A stretch of 64,000 bases of DNA from Butyrivibrio hungatei. GTDB lineage: Bacteria; Bacillota; Clostridia; Lachnospirales; Lachnospiraceae. The notes under the pieces are model-generated. The model saw only the letters and a program-made list of their open reading frames with translations. It was not told the DNA's origin and searched no databases. Within the stretch, counting starts at the first letter, position 1, and each line of letters opens with the position of its first letter. Location: assembly GCF_900101605.1 (NCBI RefSeq), contig NZ_FMUR01000019.1, positions 1 to 64,000 of the forward strand. The letters run 5' to 3'. This document shows positions 26,338-34,932 of the stretch, one piece after another. The position numbers and the translations under genes were made by a program.

Positions 26338-26982
26338 TTATTTCCATTTTTCGATATCTTTTTTCTCAAGAATGACCATAAGAAGGTTGTTCTCGGTGAG
26401 TTTGTGGGAAGGGTTGATATATCTCCAGTTGCCGCCTTTTTCCTTGATTGCTGCGACGTTCATGTTGTGTTTTTTACGAAGGTCGAGCTCAATAAGACTC
26501 TTTCCGAGCCATGAATTTCTAGGCTGAAGCTCAACCAGGCACAGGTTGTCGTCAAGCTCAATGTAATCGTGAATTGACTGTGAAGCAAGGATTCTTGCCG
26601 AGCGCACACCGCCTTCCTTCTCGGGATCGACTATCTTGTCTGCACCGACTCTTTGAAGAATCGTAGCCATACGGGAAGAAGAGGATTTGGCGATTACGAG
26701 CGGAACGCCCTTTTCTTTTGCGATAGATACCGCCATTATGCTTGCTGCGATATTTCCGCCCATTGCGGTTATGACTATATCCATGTTCTGGAGTCCCAGA
26801 GCCATGACTTCGTCTTCATTTTCAAGATCCGCGCAAACTGCGGAAGTTACCTTTGATGAAATATCTCTAATGCGTCTTTCGTCTTTGTCTGCAACAAGGA
26901 CATCTTCACCGATGGCATAAAGGCTTTTTGCCACGCTTCGACCATATTTTCCAAGCCCCAAAACTGCTACTGATTTTTTCAC
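26338..26982 (-). CDS. ktrA: KtrA/TrkA-type potassium channel regulatory subunit
   Basis: The 214-residue protein has an RCK-N Rossmann fold with VAVLGLGKYGRSVAKSL at the N terminus (nucleotide-binding GxGxxG-type loop) and the acidic residue at the end of strand two (VADKD), then an RCK-C domain from about residue 135 ending in LLMVILEKKDIEKW. It gates the partner membrane subunit in response to ATP/ADP, NADH or c-di-AMP in known systems. It lies 14 bases downstream of the membrane subunit gene on the same strand, so the two form an operon. Its stop codon sits next to the shared terminator. Confidence 0.9.
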   Translation of the reverse strand: MKKSVAVLGLGKYGRSVAKSLYAIGEDVLVADKDERRIRDISSKVTSAVCADLENEDEVMALGLQNMDIVITAMGGNIAASIMAVSIAKEKGVPLVIAKSSSSRMATILQRVGADKIVDPEKEGGVRSARILASQSIHDYIELDDNLCLVELQPRNSWLGKSLIELDLRKKHNMNVAAIKEKGGNWRYINPSHKLTENNLLMVILEKKDIEKWK

Positions 26983-26996
26983 TTAAATACCTCCGT

Positions 26997-28394
26997 TTAT
27001 CCGACGTAGAATACTCCTTCGGAGTAGTTGATGTTGTTTTTGTTTGATTCATTTCCCGAGAAGAAAGCAACCATCGATATCGGACCCGTTCTTCCAAGGA
27101 ACATTGCGATTATTATTATGATCCGTCCGATTGGATTGAGCGCAGCCGTCAGATTTCTTGATAAGCCGACGGTTCCGCAGGCGCTTACGACTTCGAACAA
27201 AGCATCTTCCATAGGAACGGGATTAAATACTGACAAGAGTACAGCCAGTAACAGGGTTGCAAATACGCTCACATACACGACTGCGGCTGCTTTTCGCATT
27301 GAATCCACAGAAACGCGCCTGTTAAAGATGACATTCTGATTTTCATTCTTTACATAAGAGCGCACGTTCATGAACAGCAGGAATATCGTTACCGTTTTGA
27401 CGCCGCCTGCGGTTCCTACAGGCGATCCGCCTATAAACATGAACAGATATGAGACGAGGCAGGATGCAACCGTGAGATTTTCCTGCGGTATGGTCGTAAA
27501 TCCTGCAGTTCGAAGAGTTATCGACTGAAACAGGCTGTTTACGAGTTTTTGCCCAAATCCCATATTCCCGATGGTTCCCGGATTGTTATATTCGGTCAAA
27601 AGAAAAATAAGCGTGCCGCTCGTTATCAGTATAAGCGTAAAACTCAGAACAAGCTTACTGTGCTCGGAAAATCTTTTTATAACGGTGATGGGAGAGAACT
27701 TCTTTTTTACGCCCTCTTTTGCCGCATGAAGAACATCGAACCATACGACAAAGCCAAGACCACCCATTATAATGAGCATCATCGTGGTTGTCATAACGAT
27801 GGGATCGTTTCTGTAATTTGCAAGGCTTCCCTGACCGATAACATCCATTCCCGCATTGCAAAATGCCGATACGGAATTAAAGATCGAGATCCACAGACCT
27901 TTAATAAAGCCAAACTTCGGAATGAAAACAAGCGAGTAGAGGATGGCACCGGCTCCTTCTGTGAGGAGCGTTCCCTTAAGCACACGTACAAGGAAAGTCA
28001 GAAGTTTTGTTCCTGAACTTAGGTTAAAAGAGTCCTGAAGTAACATTCTGTCGCCGAGTGAAAACTTCTTGTGCGTAAGAAGCATCAGCGTTGCAGCGAT
28101 AGCGATCATTCCAAGTCCGCCCATCTGTACGAGTATCATAATTATAAGTTGGCCAAAAAAGCTCCAGTGCGCGTAAGTATCAACCACAACAAGGCCGGTA
28201 ACACAGACGGAAGTTGTTGCTGTAAAAAGTGCGGTCAGAAAATCCGTTGCTTTTCCGCTTGCTGACGAAAAGGGGAGCATAAGTAGCAGTGCTCCGATCA
28301 GAATTGTTATTAGAAAACTTATCGGGATAGTATGCGCCGGAGATAATTTTTTTTGCTTCATTATTTTGTTTTTTAATATTGAGAAAGGTTTCAT
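26997..28394 (-). CDS. ktrB: KtrB/TrkH-type potassium uptake membrane subunit
   Basis: This 465-residue membrane protein has the four repeated M1-P-M2 units of the TrkH/KtrB family. Selectivity-filter-like segments are visible: SVCVTGLVVVDT near residue 67, NSVSAFCNAGMD near 190, ITLRTAGFTTIP near 305 and EVVSACGTVGLS near 418, each with the key glycine. It imports potassium with sodium or proton symport. The start is ATG 28394, with ACGAGG seven bases before it; TTG 28409 is an upstream alternative. The regulatory subunit gene follows immediately. Confidence 0.92.
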   Translation of the reverse strand: MKPFSILKNKIMKQKKLSPAHTIPISFLITILIGALLLMLPFSSASGKATDFLTALFTATTSVCVTGLVVVDTYAHWSFFGQLIIMILVQMGGLGMIAIAATLMLLTHKKFSLGDRMLLQDSFNLSSGTKLLTFLVRVLKGTLLTEGAGAILYSLVFIPKFGFIKGLWISIFNSVSAFCNAGMDVIGQGSLANYRNDPIVMTTTMMLIIMGGLGFVVWFDVLHAAKEGVKKKFSPITVIKRFSEHSKLVLSFTLILITSGTLIFLLTEYNNPGTIGNMGFGQKLVNSLFQSITLRTAGFTTIPQENLTVASCLVSYLFMFIGGSPVGTAGGVKTVTIFLLFMNVRSYVKNENQNVIFNRRVSVDSMRKAAAVVYVSVFATLLLAVLLSVFNPVPMEDALFEVVSACGTVGLSRNLTAALNPIGRIIIIIAMFLGRTGPISMVAFFSGNESNKNNINYSEGVFYVG

Positions 28395-28445
28395 AATACC
28401 TCGTGTCAAATAGGGAATTTCAGAGAAATTTCCTATTCAATGAAA

Positions 28446-28470
28446 AAGGTTGCGAAAAATCCGCAACCTT
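28446..28470 (-). terminator. Terminator of asnA
   Basis: AAGGTTGCG at 28446-28454 pairs with CGCAACCTT at 28462-28470. Read on the minus strand it is followed by TTTTTCATTG, placing a short T run after the stem, 44 bases past the asnA stop. Confidence 0.85.
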
Positions 28471-28513
28471 ATTTGTTCTTTTGAAGTAAATACTGCCGGT
28501 CTGTCTCTTGGTG

Positions 28514-29524
28514 TTACAGAAGCTGTATTCCGTTCTTCTTGGCTTCTTCAGCCATTTCATCCGGCCAGATGGAACACTGTACTTCACCGATATGAGCTTT
28601 TCTTAAGAAGAACATGCAAATTCTTGACTGACCGATTCCGCCACCGATGGTGTAAGGAAGCTCCTTGTTAAGGATTGCCTTCTGGAAAGGAAGCTCGGCT
28701 CTTTCGGGACATCCTGCTTTTTCAAGCTGAGTCTTGAGCGAGTTCTCATCTACACGGATTCCCATACTTGATAATTCGAGTGCGATGTCAAGAACAGGGA
28801 AATATACGATGATATCGGCATTAAGTGCCCAGTCATCATAGTCCGGAGCTCTGCCGTCGTGCTTATCACCTGATGCAAGGACATCACCGATCTGCATGAT
28901 ACATACAGCGCCCTTAGCCTTGGCAATGTAGTATTCACGCTCCTTGGGAGAATACTCGGGGAACATATCTTCAAGCTCCTGAGTTGTGATAAAGAAAATA
29001 TCTTCAGGAAGGATCTCTTCGATATAGTCATACTGAATAGACATGAATTTCTCAGTCTTTCTGAGGACCTTGTATACATTTTTTACTGTTTCTTTAAGAA
29101 AATCGATATTGCGGTCTTCTTTATTTATAACCTTTTCCCAGTCCCACTGGTCAACGAAGATAGAATGGATATTATCCGGAACTTCGTCGCGGCGGACAGC
29201 GTTCATATCGGTATAAAGACCTTCACCGACATTGAAGCCGTACTTCTTGAGCGCATATCTCTTCCATTTTGCAAGAGAGTGTACAATCTCTGCAGGACGC
29301 TCATTTTCATTGAGAATATCAAAAGAAACGGGACGTTCAACACCATTGAGGTTATCATTAAGTCCTGATTCGGGTGTTACAAAAAGAGGTGCGGTTACTC
29401 TCTGAAGATTGAGCTTATTTGAGAGCATGCCCTGAAAAAAATCTTTGACAGTCTTGATACCTACCTGTGTATCGTGGAGATCAAGAGCAGATTTGTAGTT
29501 CTTGGGAATTTTAAGGTTTTCCAT
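28514..29524 (-). CDS. asnA: Aspartate-ammonia ligase AsnA
   Basis: The 336-residue protein is the ammonia-dependent asparagine synthetase, which makes Asn from Asp, ammonia and ATP through an aspartyl-AMP intermediate and shares the class II tRNA-synthetase fold. Recognisable segments are QRVTAPLFVTPESGLNDNLNG near residue 40, KWKRYALKKYGF, GLYTDMNAVRRDE near 101, SGDKHDGRAPDYDDW near 220 and the terminal GGGIGQSRICMFFLRKAHIGE. ATG 29524 is chosen from the GTGGAAAAGATT leader and family start. It is a single-gene unit with its own terminator. No T-box is visible in the short upstream region. Confidence 0.95.
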   Translation of the reverse strand: MENLKIPKNYKSALDLHDTQVGIKTVKDFFQGMLSNKLNLQRVTAPLFVTPESGLNDNLNGVERPVSFDILNENERPAEIVHSLAKWKRYALKKYGFNVGEGLYTDMNAVRRDEVPDNIHSIFVDQWDWEKVINKEDRNIDFLKETVKNVYKVLRKTEKFMSIQYDYIEEILPEDIFFITTQELEDMFPEYSPKEREYYIAKAKGAVCIMQIGDVLASGDKHDGRAPDYDDWALNADIIVYFPVLDIALELSSMGIRVDENSLKTQLEKAGCPERAELPFQKAILNKELPYTIGGGIGQSRICMFFLRKAHIGEVQCSIWPDEMAEEAKKNGIQLL

Positions 29525-29777
29525 AATCTTTTCCACTTTCTTATATAGTTTCCTTTTTCCACAGAAAATGCTTTCCCATGAAAAATGTCTCACAGTTAAT
29601 TAAATCGCTTTTTCCTTCATATTGCAAGAAAAAAATGATTATTTATGCACCTTTACATCAGTCGGTCGTAAAGTATTTAAATATAACATATCGGTTATTG
29701 AGAGTGCATCGTTCATTACTTATAATGAATGGGAAGTGAACCGCCAACAAGAAAAAATAGCAAGGAATAAGATAGAT

Positions 29778-31109
29778 ATGAAAAATGAATTGTATGAAAA
29801 TACTCAGAAGGTAGAGAACGTAAGGGCTATCCTGGTCGGATTGAATACGGGCAGGAGTGATGATGAGTTTGAACGTTCGATGGATGAGCTGAAAGAGCTG
29901 ACAAAGGCTATAGATATAGAGGTTGCGTCAACAGTGACTCAGTCGCTCAATACTCCGGACAAAGGTACGTATATAGGAAGCGGCAAGGTTCAGGAGATTG
30001 CTGCGGCGCTTGACGTGCTTGATGCAAGCATAATTATTTTCAACGATTCGCTTTCACCCATGCAAGTAAGGAACCTTGAGAAGATACTTGATACGGAAGT
30101 TATAGACAGGACCGGACTTATCTTGCAGATTTTTGCAAAGAGAGCCGGAACAAGAGAAGCAAGACTTCAGGTTGAGTCTGCGCAGCTTCAGTACATGCTT
30201 CCGAGACTTGTCGGAATGGGCAAAACTCTGTCGAGGCAGGGCGGCGGAAGCGGCAGACTTTCCAATAAGGGATCGGGCGAGAAGCAGCTTGAGCTTGACA
30301 GAAGACGTATTGAGCACAGAATAAGTGAACTTTCCAACGAACTAAAAAATCTTGAAAAAGAAAGAACAACTCAGAGAAACAGGAGACTAAGATCAAATAT
30401 TGCACGTGTCGCGCTTGTCGGTTATACAAACGCAGGTAAATCAACGGTTATGAATAATCTGCTTCGCTTATACGGCTCAGAGAGCGCAGATGACAAAACT
30501 GTCCTTGAAAAAGATATGTTGTTTGCGACACTTGACACTACTGTCAGGAAGATAACACCATCCGGAAGAAGACCATTTTTACTTTCGGATACGGTTGGAT
30601 TTATAAGCGAACTTCCTCATGCACTTGTCAAAGCATTTCGGTCAACACTTGAAGAAGCAAAGTATGCAGATGTTCTTTTGGAAGTAATTGACTTTTCGGA
30701 TCCCGAGTACAGATTTCATATGGAAATAACGGAGAAGACTCTTGCTGAGATAGGAGCGGGAGATATTCCCGTCATATATGTATTTAATAAGGCAGATCTT
30801 GTTCAAAAAGAGCAGGAAGAGAGCGGACGCCTTGTTATGGAAGTTCCGAAGGCTTCCGGTGACAGGATATATATCTGTGCCAAAGAGGATGCTTCACTTG
30901 ATGAACTTATCGTGGCAATAGAGCGAAAGTTAAGCGAAGATGAGAAGGAGTGCGAACTTCTTTTGCCCTACACCGAGGGTGGTATAGTGAATGCCTTTGA
31001 AAACAGAGGTATTGTAAAAGAGACAAAATATGAGCCCTCCGGAATTCGCATAAGAGCGATGCTCCAAAGGGCTGACATTTCACAGTACAGTGATTATATT
31101 GTGGATTGA
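29778..31109 (+). CDS. hflX: GTPase HflX
   Basis: The 443-residue protein has the HflX N-terminal domain (GSGKVQEIAAALDVLDASIIIFND near residue 60), the glycine-rich linker (GKTLSRQGGGSGRLSNKG near 145), a coiled coil and then the G domain: VGYTNAGKSTVMN near 215, DTVGFISELPHALVKAF near 265 and NKAD near 335. HflX binds the large ribosomal subunit and splits stalled or hibernating 70S ribosomes under stress. ATG 29778 follows AAGGAATAAGATAGAT; the frame is open further upstream to 29622 but that part does not resemble the family. Its stop is one base from the stop of convergent thiT, with no terminator between. Confidence 0.92.
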   Translation: MKNELYENTQKVENVRAILVGLNTGRSDDEFERSMDELKELTKAIDIEVASTVTQSLNTPDKGTYIGSGKVQEIAAALDVLDASIIIFNDSLSPMQVRNLEKILDTEVIDRTGLILQIFAKRAGTREARLQVESAQLQYMLPRLVGMGKTLSRQGGGSGRLSNKGSGEKQLELDRRRIEHRISELSNELKNLEKERTTQRNRRLRSNIARVALVGYTNAGKSTVMNNLLRLYGSESADDKTVLEKDMLFATLDTTVRKITPSGRRPFLLSDTVGFISELPHALVKAFRSTLEEAKYADVLLEVIDFSDPEYRFHMEITEKTLAEIGAGDIPVIYVFNKADLVQKEQEESGRLVMEVPKASGDRIYICAKEDASLDELIVAIERKLSEDEKECELLLPYTEGGIVNAFENRGIVKETKYEPSGIRIRAMLQRADISQYSDYIVD

Positions 31110-31110
31110 A

Positions 31111-31812
31111 TTATCCGAGTTGAACGGTCTTCCTGATGTCTTTTTCGTTTGCCTCAAGCTTGATGCGCTTGAGAGTGCTCTTAATAACGGGAATTGACAG
31201 AACAATTATTGTAAGGATAAATTCAGGAACGATATAAGTTGCATTGTAAGTGATGCTGTAAACAAGCGGTGATGTTCCTTCGGGGGCGTAGTATGCAAAG
31301 AAAACAACGCCCGATAATATTGCAAAGAAGTAACGGCCGATGACTCCGGCGATATAACCTTTTATCATGCCTTGTTTCTTTTCATAGAATAATCCGCCGA
31401 GGCCAAGTGCGCCAAAAGCAAGGATATAGTCGCAAAACAGCTGCGGAATACTTACTATGTAAGGATCTTCAATGAGCTGCAACAGTCCGTAAGCAATACC
31501 TGATGCGATGCTGACTCTGGGGCCGTAGATGTATCCGATGTAGGTGACAAAAAACATGCTGAAAAGTGTTATTGAGCCGCCCATCGGGAGCTTTGCAAAT
31601 TTGAAGTGAGAAAGAACAAATGCAAGAGCGAGACAAAGTCCCGATACCGTGATCTGCTTGATGCTGAGTTTTCCCTTGCCCTCCTTATTAACGAAGAAAC
31701 TCATTATTGCAAGTGCGGCAAATATCAGAAATACCAGACCTGCATATCCCATTGTGGTTAAATTGTATACCACGCCCTCTTCAGATGAGATTTCTTCCAG
31801 AAAAAGATTCAT
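31111..31812 (-). CDS. thiT: ECF thiamine transporter S component ThiT
   Basis: This 233-residue membrane protein fits ThiT: LPMGGSITLFSMFFVTYIGYIYGP near residue 75, QLIEDPYIVSIPQ near 112, a DY(I)LAFGALGLGG segment near 128 and FFAYYAPEGTSPLVYSITYN near 172, which line the thiamine pocket in known structures. It supplies thiamine through a shared ECF module encoded elsewhere. AAGGAGGA precedes the start by seven bases. No TPP riboswitch core (CTGAGA plus the ACCTGATC block) is seen in the leader, which is unusual for this gene. The N-terminal 50 residues contain an additional helix. Confidence 0.85.
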   Translation of the reverse strand: MNLFLEEISSEEGVVYNLTTMGYAGLVFLIFAALAIMSFFVNKEGKGKLSIKQITVSGLCLALAFVLSHFKFAKLPMGGSITLFSMFFVTYIGYIYGPRVSIASGIAYGLLQLIEDPYIVSIPQLFCDYILAFGALGLGGLFYEKKQGMIKGYIAGVIGRYFFAILSGVVFFAYYAPEGTSPLVYSITYNATYIVPEFILTIIVLSIPVIKSTLKRIKLEANEKDIRKTVQLG

Positions 31813-31870
31813 TGTTTTTTCCTCCTTGATAGCAAGTTACATTGCAAAAAAATAGTATGATTTTATATCA

Positions 31871-31899
31871 ATTAAACTATCAGTATTGCGATTTGTCAA
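31871..31899 (-). promoter_or_regulatory. Sigma-A promoter of thiT
   Basis: On the minus strand TTGACA (31894-31899) is followed after exactly 17 bp by TTTAAT (31871-31876). It would start transcription about 50 bases before the thiT start codon. Confidence 0.75.
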
Positions 31900-32072
31900 T
31901 GTTTTCGGGCATTTGTCACACTTTTGATGGAAATAACAAAACTCCGGACATAAAATCTCCGCAATTTTTTCACAGTTTTTTAACAAATTTCCATTTACAT
32001 TTTCTCGCGTAGAATGTATATTTTAGAGGTTAAATTTAAGTAATGCAAAGCAGTACAGAAAAGGAGTAACAT

Positions 32073-32312
32073 TTGATGTTTGGATGTGTTAAGAGAAACA
32101 TTATGCTTAGACCCAATCAGGTACAAGACTTCGTCAACGCCGCAACTAAGTGTGACTTCGATGTAGATATATATTATAACAGGTATGTTGTTGACGCTAA
32201 GTCAATCCTGGGAGTGTTTGGACTTGATCTTTCCCAGATTCTTACAGTAGAATATCGCGGATATAACAGCGATTTTGAAAATTATTTGCAGAAATTGGCA
32301 ATTGCCAGCTAA
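32073..32312 (+). CDS. HPr-like protein lacking the phosphorylatable histidine
   Basis: The 79-residue product resembles the HPr phosphocarrier fold: the segment VDAKSILGVFGLDLSQILTVEYRG (residues 42-65) matches the NAKSIMGVMSLGVKQGDEI region containing regulatory Ser46. The N-terminal loop that normally holds LHARPA with His15 is instead MLRPNQVQDFVNAA, with no histidine. It therefore cannot accept phosphate from EI in the usual way and may be a Crh-like or structural relative; Crh also lacks His15. AAAGGAG precedes the ATG. It is followed by the masked start of the nuclease-helicase gene. Confidence 0.75.
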   Translation: MMFGCVKRNIMLRPNQVQDFVNAATKCDFDVDIYYNRYVVDAKSILGVFGLDLSQILTVEYRGYNSDFENYLQKLAIAS

Positions 32313-32418
32313 GTTTGAATGAAGCGTTCATTATTTGATTAATTTTGGACGATTCAGTATACTTATCAAGAGAGGTTGTGTAATACCTTTCAATAAGAAA
32401 ATAATTGTTCATTGTGGT

Positions 32419-32463
32419 AGTAAAGCTCTCCATGGTATAAAATATGCCATGGGGAGTTTTACT
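32419..32463 (+). promoter_or_regulatory. 17-bp hairpin enclosing the ribosome site of the nuclease-helicase gene
   Basis: The 5' arm 32419-32435 (AGTAAAGCTCTCCATGG) pairs fully with 32447-32463 (CCATGGGGAGTTTTACT) through 15 Watson-Crick and 2 G-U pairs, with an 11-base AU-rich loop. The 3' arm contains GGGGAG, the only ribosome-site candidate, and the hairpin ends three bases before the ATG at 32467. Folding would block initiation. It could also act as a terminator for the HPr-like gene, but the T run after it is broken (TTTTACTATT). Confidence 0.7.
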
Positions 32464-32466
32464 ATT

Positions 32467-34932
32467 ATGGAAAACTATTCGATAGAAATTTCAGTCCGCA
32501 GGCTGGTTGAGTTTGTACTGCGAAGCGGAAGCATAGACAACAGAATACATCAGGTTTCCGCCGATGCGATGCAGGAAGGCAGTCGGATACATCGCATGAT
32601 CCAGAAGAGCATGGGACCCGATTATCACGCCGAAGTGCCGCTTAAGTACACATATAACACCGGAAGATACGACCTTATCATAGAAGGGCGTGCCGACGGA
32701 ATTCTGGATAAATTCTTTAATGAAGCTTCATATGATGCTCAGGAATCTCTTTTTGAGGGCGGAAAAGATCTGCCTCTTGTCGATGAGATCAAGGGAACAT
32801 ACAGAGATCTCAAAAAGATGAAAGAGCCGGTTGAAGTTCATCTTGCGCAGGCGAAGTGTTACGCCGCAATCTATCTGGGACAAAAGAACTGTCCCGGAAT
32901 CAAAGTAAGAATGAGTTATTGCAACATGGATACTGAAGAAATGAAGTATTTTGATTACAAGTACTCATCCGAAGAAATAACAGCATGGTTTGAAAATCTG
33001 ATAAAAAAATATTTGAAGTGGTCCGACTTTGAGTACGAGTGGGACGGGATCAGAACTGCATCGATAAAGGCTGTGCAGTTTCCTTTTTCGTACAGGGAAG
33101 GACAGAAAGACCTCGCCGCCGGTGTTTACAGGACTATCATTCATGGAAAAAAGCTCTTTCTGGAGGCTCCTACGGGAACCGGCAAGACAATCACGACTGT
33201 TTTTCCTACGGTCAAGGCGATGGGAGAGGGAAAGACATCCAAGATCTTCTATCTTACGGCAAAAACGATAACAAGGACCGTTGCGGAAGATGCTTACAAT
33301 ACGCTGAGAGAGTCGCAGGATCTTAAGTTTAAGACTGTGACTATAACGGCAAGAGACAAGATCTGCTTTTTGGAAGAAGATAAAAGAGAGTGCAATCCAG
33401 AGGCATGTCCTTATGCAAACGGGCATTATGACAGGATAAATGACGCGATATACGATCTTTTGACAAATGAGGACTCTTTTGACAGGGAGAAGATAGTAAA
33501 GTATGCGCAGAAACATGAGGTATGCCCGTTTGAGATGTCGCTTGACATGAGCCTTTGGGCCGACGGCGTTATCTGTGATTATAACTATGTGTTCGACCCT
33601 TTTGTTTATCTGAGAAGATTCTTTGCGGACGGAGTTAAGTCCGATTACGTATTTCTGGTCGATGAGACGCACAATCTTCTGGACAGGGGAAGGGATATGT
33701 ACAGCGCGGCTCTTCGAAAAGAGAGCTTTTTGGAATTAAAGAGCACGATAAAGGAATTTCATCCAAGAATTGCCGGACACCTTGATAAGTGTAACAAAGA
33801 ACTTTTGGAGCTTAAAAGAAATTGCGACGGATGTACGGTTGTAGACAGCATAGAAAAGTTTGTAAATGCTCTGAACCGCCTGTCGGGAATAATATCGGAG
33901 TATCTGGAGGAGCATACGACAGGCCCTTGCAGAGAGGAACTTTTGTTGTTCTATTTTGATATATCAAGATTTCTTACAATATATGACAAAGTCGACGATC
34001 ATTATGTCATTTACAGCGAATTTGCAGAAGACGGAAGCTTTATATTAAGGCTCTCATGCGTCGATCCGTCTCTAAATCTTGCGGAATGCATGGGACGCGG
34101 ACGCTCATCGATACTTTTTTCTGCAACACTCCTTCCGATTCAGTATTATAAAAAGCTTCTTGGCGGAACCGATGAGGATTTCGAGATATATGCAAAATCC
34201 GTGTTTGATCCAAGCAGGCTCGGAATCTTTATAGGAAAAGATGTGACAAGCAGGTATTCGAGGCGAAGCAGTGAGCAGTATTACAATATAGCTTCATATA
34301 TCCACAATATTATTAAAGCAAGAGGCGGAAATTATCTTATATTCTTTCCGTCGCACAGTTTTCTTGATGAAGTTTACGATATTTATGAAAAAGAGTTTTG
34401 GGATGCCGGAACAACGGAGCTTTTGGTGCAAAAAAGCTACATGACCGAAGAAGCAAGGGAGTCTTTCCTTGACAGATTCTCGCAGGGAAATGACGTGAAC
34501 CTTAATGAATTTATCCACATGGACATAGAGGTCGAGGAAGACAGGAATATTCTCGGATTCTGTGTTATGGGAGGCATATTCAGTGAGGGCATTGATCTTA
34601 AGAACGACAGCCTGATCGGAGTGATCATAGTCGGCACGGGAATACCGCTTGTATGCAACGAACGCGAGATACTTAGAAATTACTTTGAAGAAAAAGGCGT
34701 TGACGGATTCGATTACGCCTACAGATATCCCGGAATGAACAAAGTTCTTCAGGCAGCGGGAAGAGTTATAAGAACAGAAGAAGACAAGGGAGTTGTGGCA
34801 CTTTTGGATGACAGATTCACGCAAGCCGGATACAGAGCGCTTTTCCCGAGGGAGTGGATAAAAATGAAGCCTGTTTTGACCACGTCGGTCAAAGATGCTG
34901 TTTCTCAGTTTTGGTGCGGATTTAATGATTAA
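32467..34932 (+). CDS. XPD/DinG-type Fe-S helicase with N-terminal RecB-like nuclease domain
   Basis: Residues 1-200 look like a PD-(D/E)XK RecB/Cas4-type nuclease: GSRIHRMIQKSM near 37, YDLIIEGRADGIL near 70 and VDEIKGTY near 102, the last supplying the E-x-K pair. Residues 215-821 are a superfamily 2 XPD/DinG helicase: LEAPTGTGKT near 233, four cysteines between 297 and 360 (KICFL, REC, EAC, EVCPFE) expected to hold a 4Fe-4S cluster, DETHN near 398, SATLLP near 555 and the final QAAGRVIRTEEDKG near 755. A 5'-3' repair helicase with end-processing nuclease is the likely role. ATG 32467 is preceded by GGGGAG in a hairpin. Confidence 0.87.
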   Translation: MENYSIEISVRRLVEFVLRSGSIDNRIHQVSADAMQEGSRIHRMIQKSMGPDYHAEVPLKYTYNTGRYDLIIEGRADGILDKFFNEASYDAQESLFEGGKDLPLVDEIKGTYRDLKKMKEPVEVHLAQAKCYAAIYLGQKNCPGIKVRMSYCNMDTEEMKYFDYKYSSEEITAWFENLIKKYLKWSDFEYEWDGIRTASIKAVQFPFSYREGQKDLAAGVYRTIIHGKKLFLEAPTGTGKTITTVFPTVKAMGEGKTSKIFYLTAKTITRTVAEDAYNTLRESQDLKFKTVTITARDKICFLEEDKRECNPEACPYANGHYDRINDAIYDLLTNEDSFDREKIVKYAQKHEVCPFEMSLDMSLWADGVICDYNYVFDPFVYLRRFFADGVKSDYVFLVDETHNLLDRGRDMYSAALRKESFLELKSTIKEFHPRIAGHLDKCNKELLELKRNCDGCTVVDSIEKFVNALNRLSGIISEYLEEHTTGPCREELLLFYFDISRFLTIYDKVDDHYVIYSEFAEDGSFILRLSCVDPSLNLAECMGRGRSSILFSATLLPIQYYKKLLGGTDEDFEIYAKSVFDPSRLGIFIGKDVTSRYSRRSSEQYYNIASYIHNIIKARGGNYLIFFPSHSFLDEVYDIYEKEFWDAGTTELLVQKSYMTEEARESFLDRFSQGNDVNLNEFIHMDIEVEEDRNILGFCVMGGIFSEGIDLKNDSLIGVIIVGTGIPLVCNEREILRNYFEEKGVDGFDYAYRYPGMNKVLQAAGRVIRTEEDKGVVALLDDRFTQAGYRALFPREWIKMKPVLTTSVKDAVSQFWCGFND

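Noticed and set aside
29622..29777. Upstream extension of hflX
   Set aside because: The open frame continues but the sequence is AT-rich, unlike HflX N termini, and ATG 29778 has a ribosome site.
31813..32072. TPP riboswitch in front of thiT
   Set aside because: The conserved CUGAGA and ACCUGAU blocks are not present on the minus strand.
32965..33672. 235-residue minus-strand frame in the nuclease-helicase gene
   Set aside because: It overlaps the iron-sulfur and Walker A region of a clear helicase and has no independent support.
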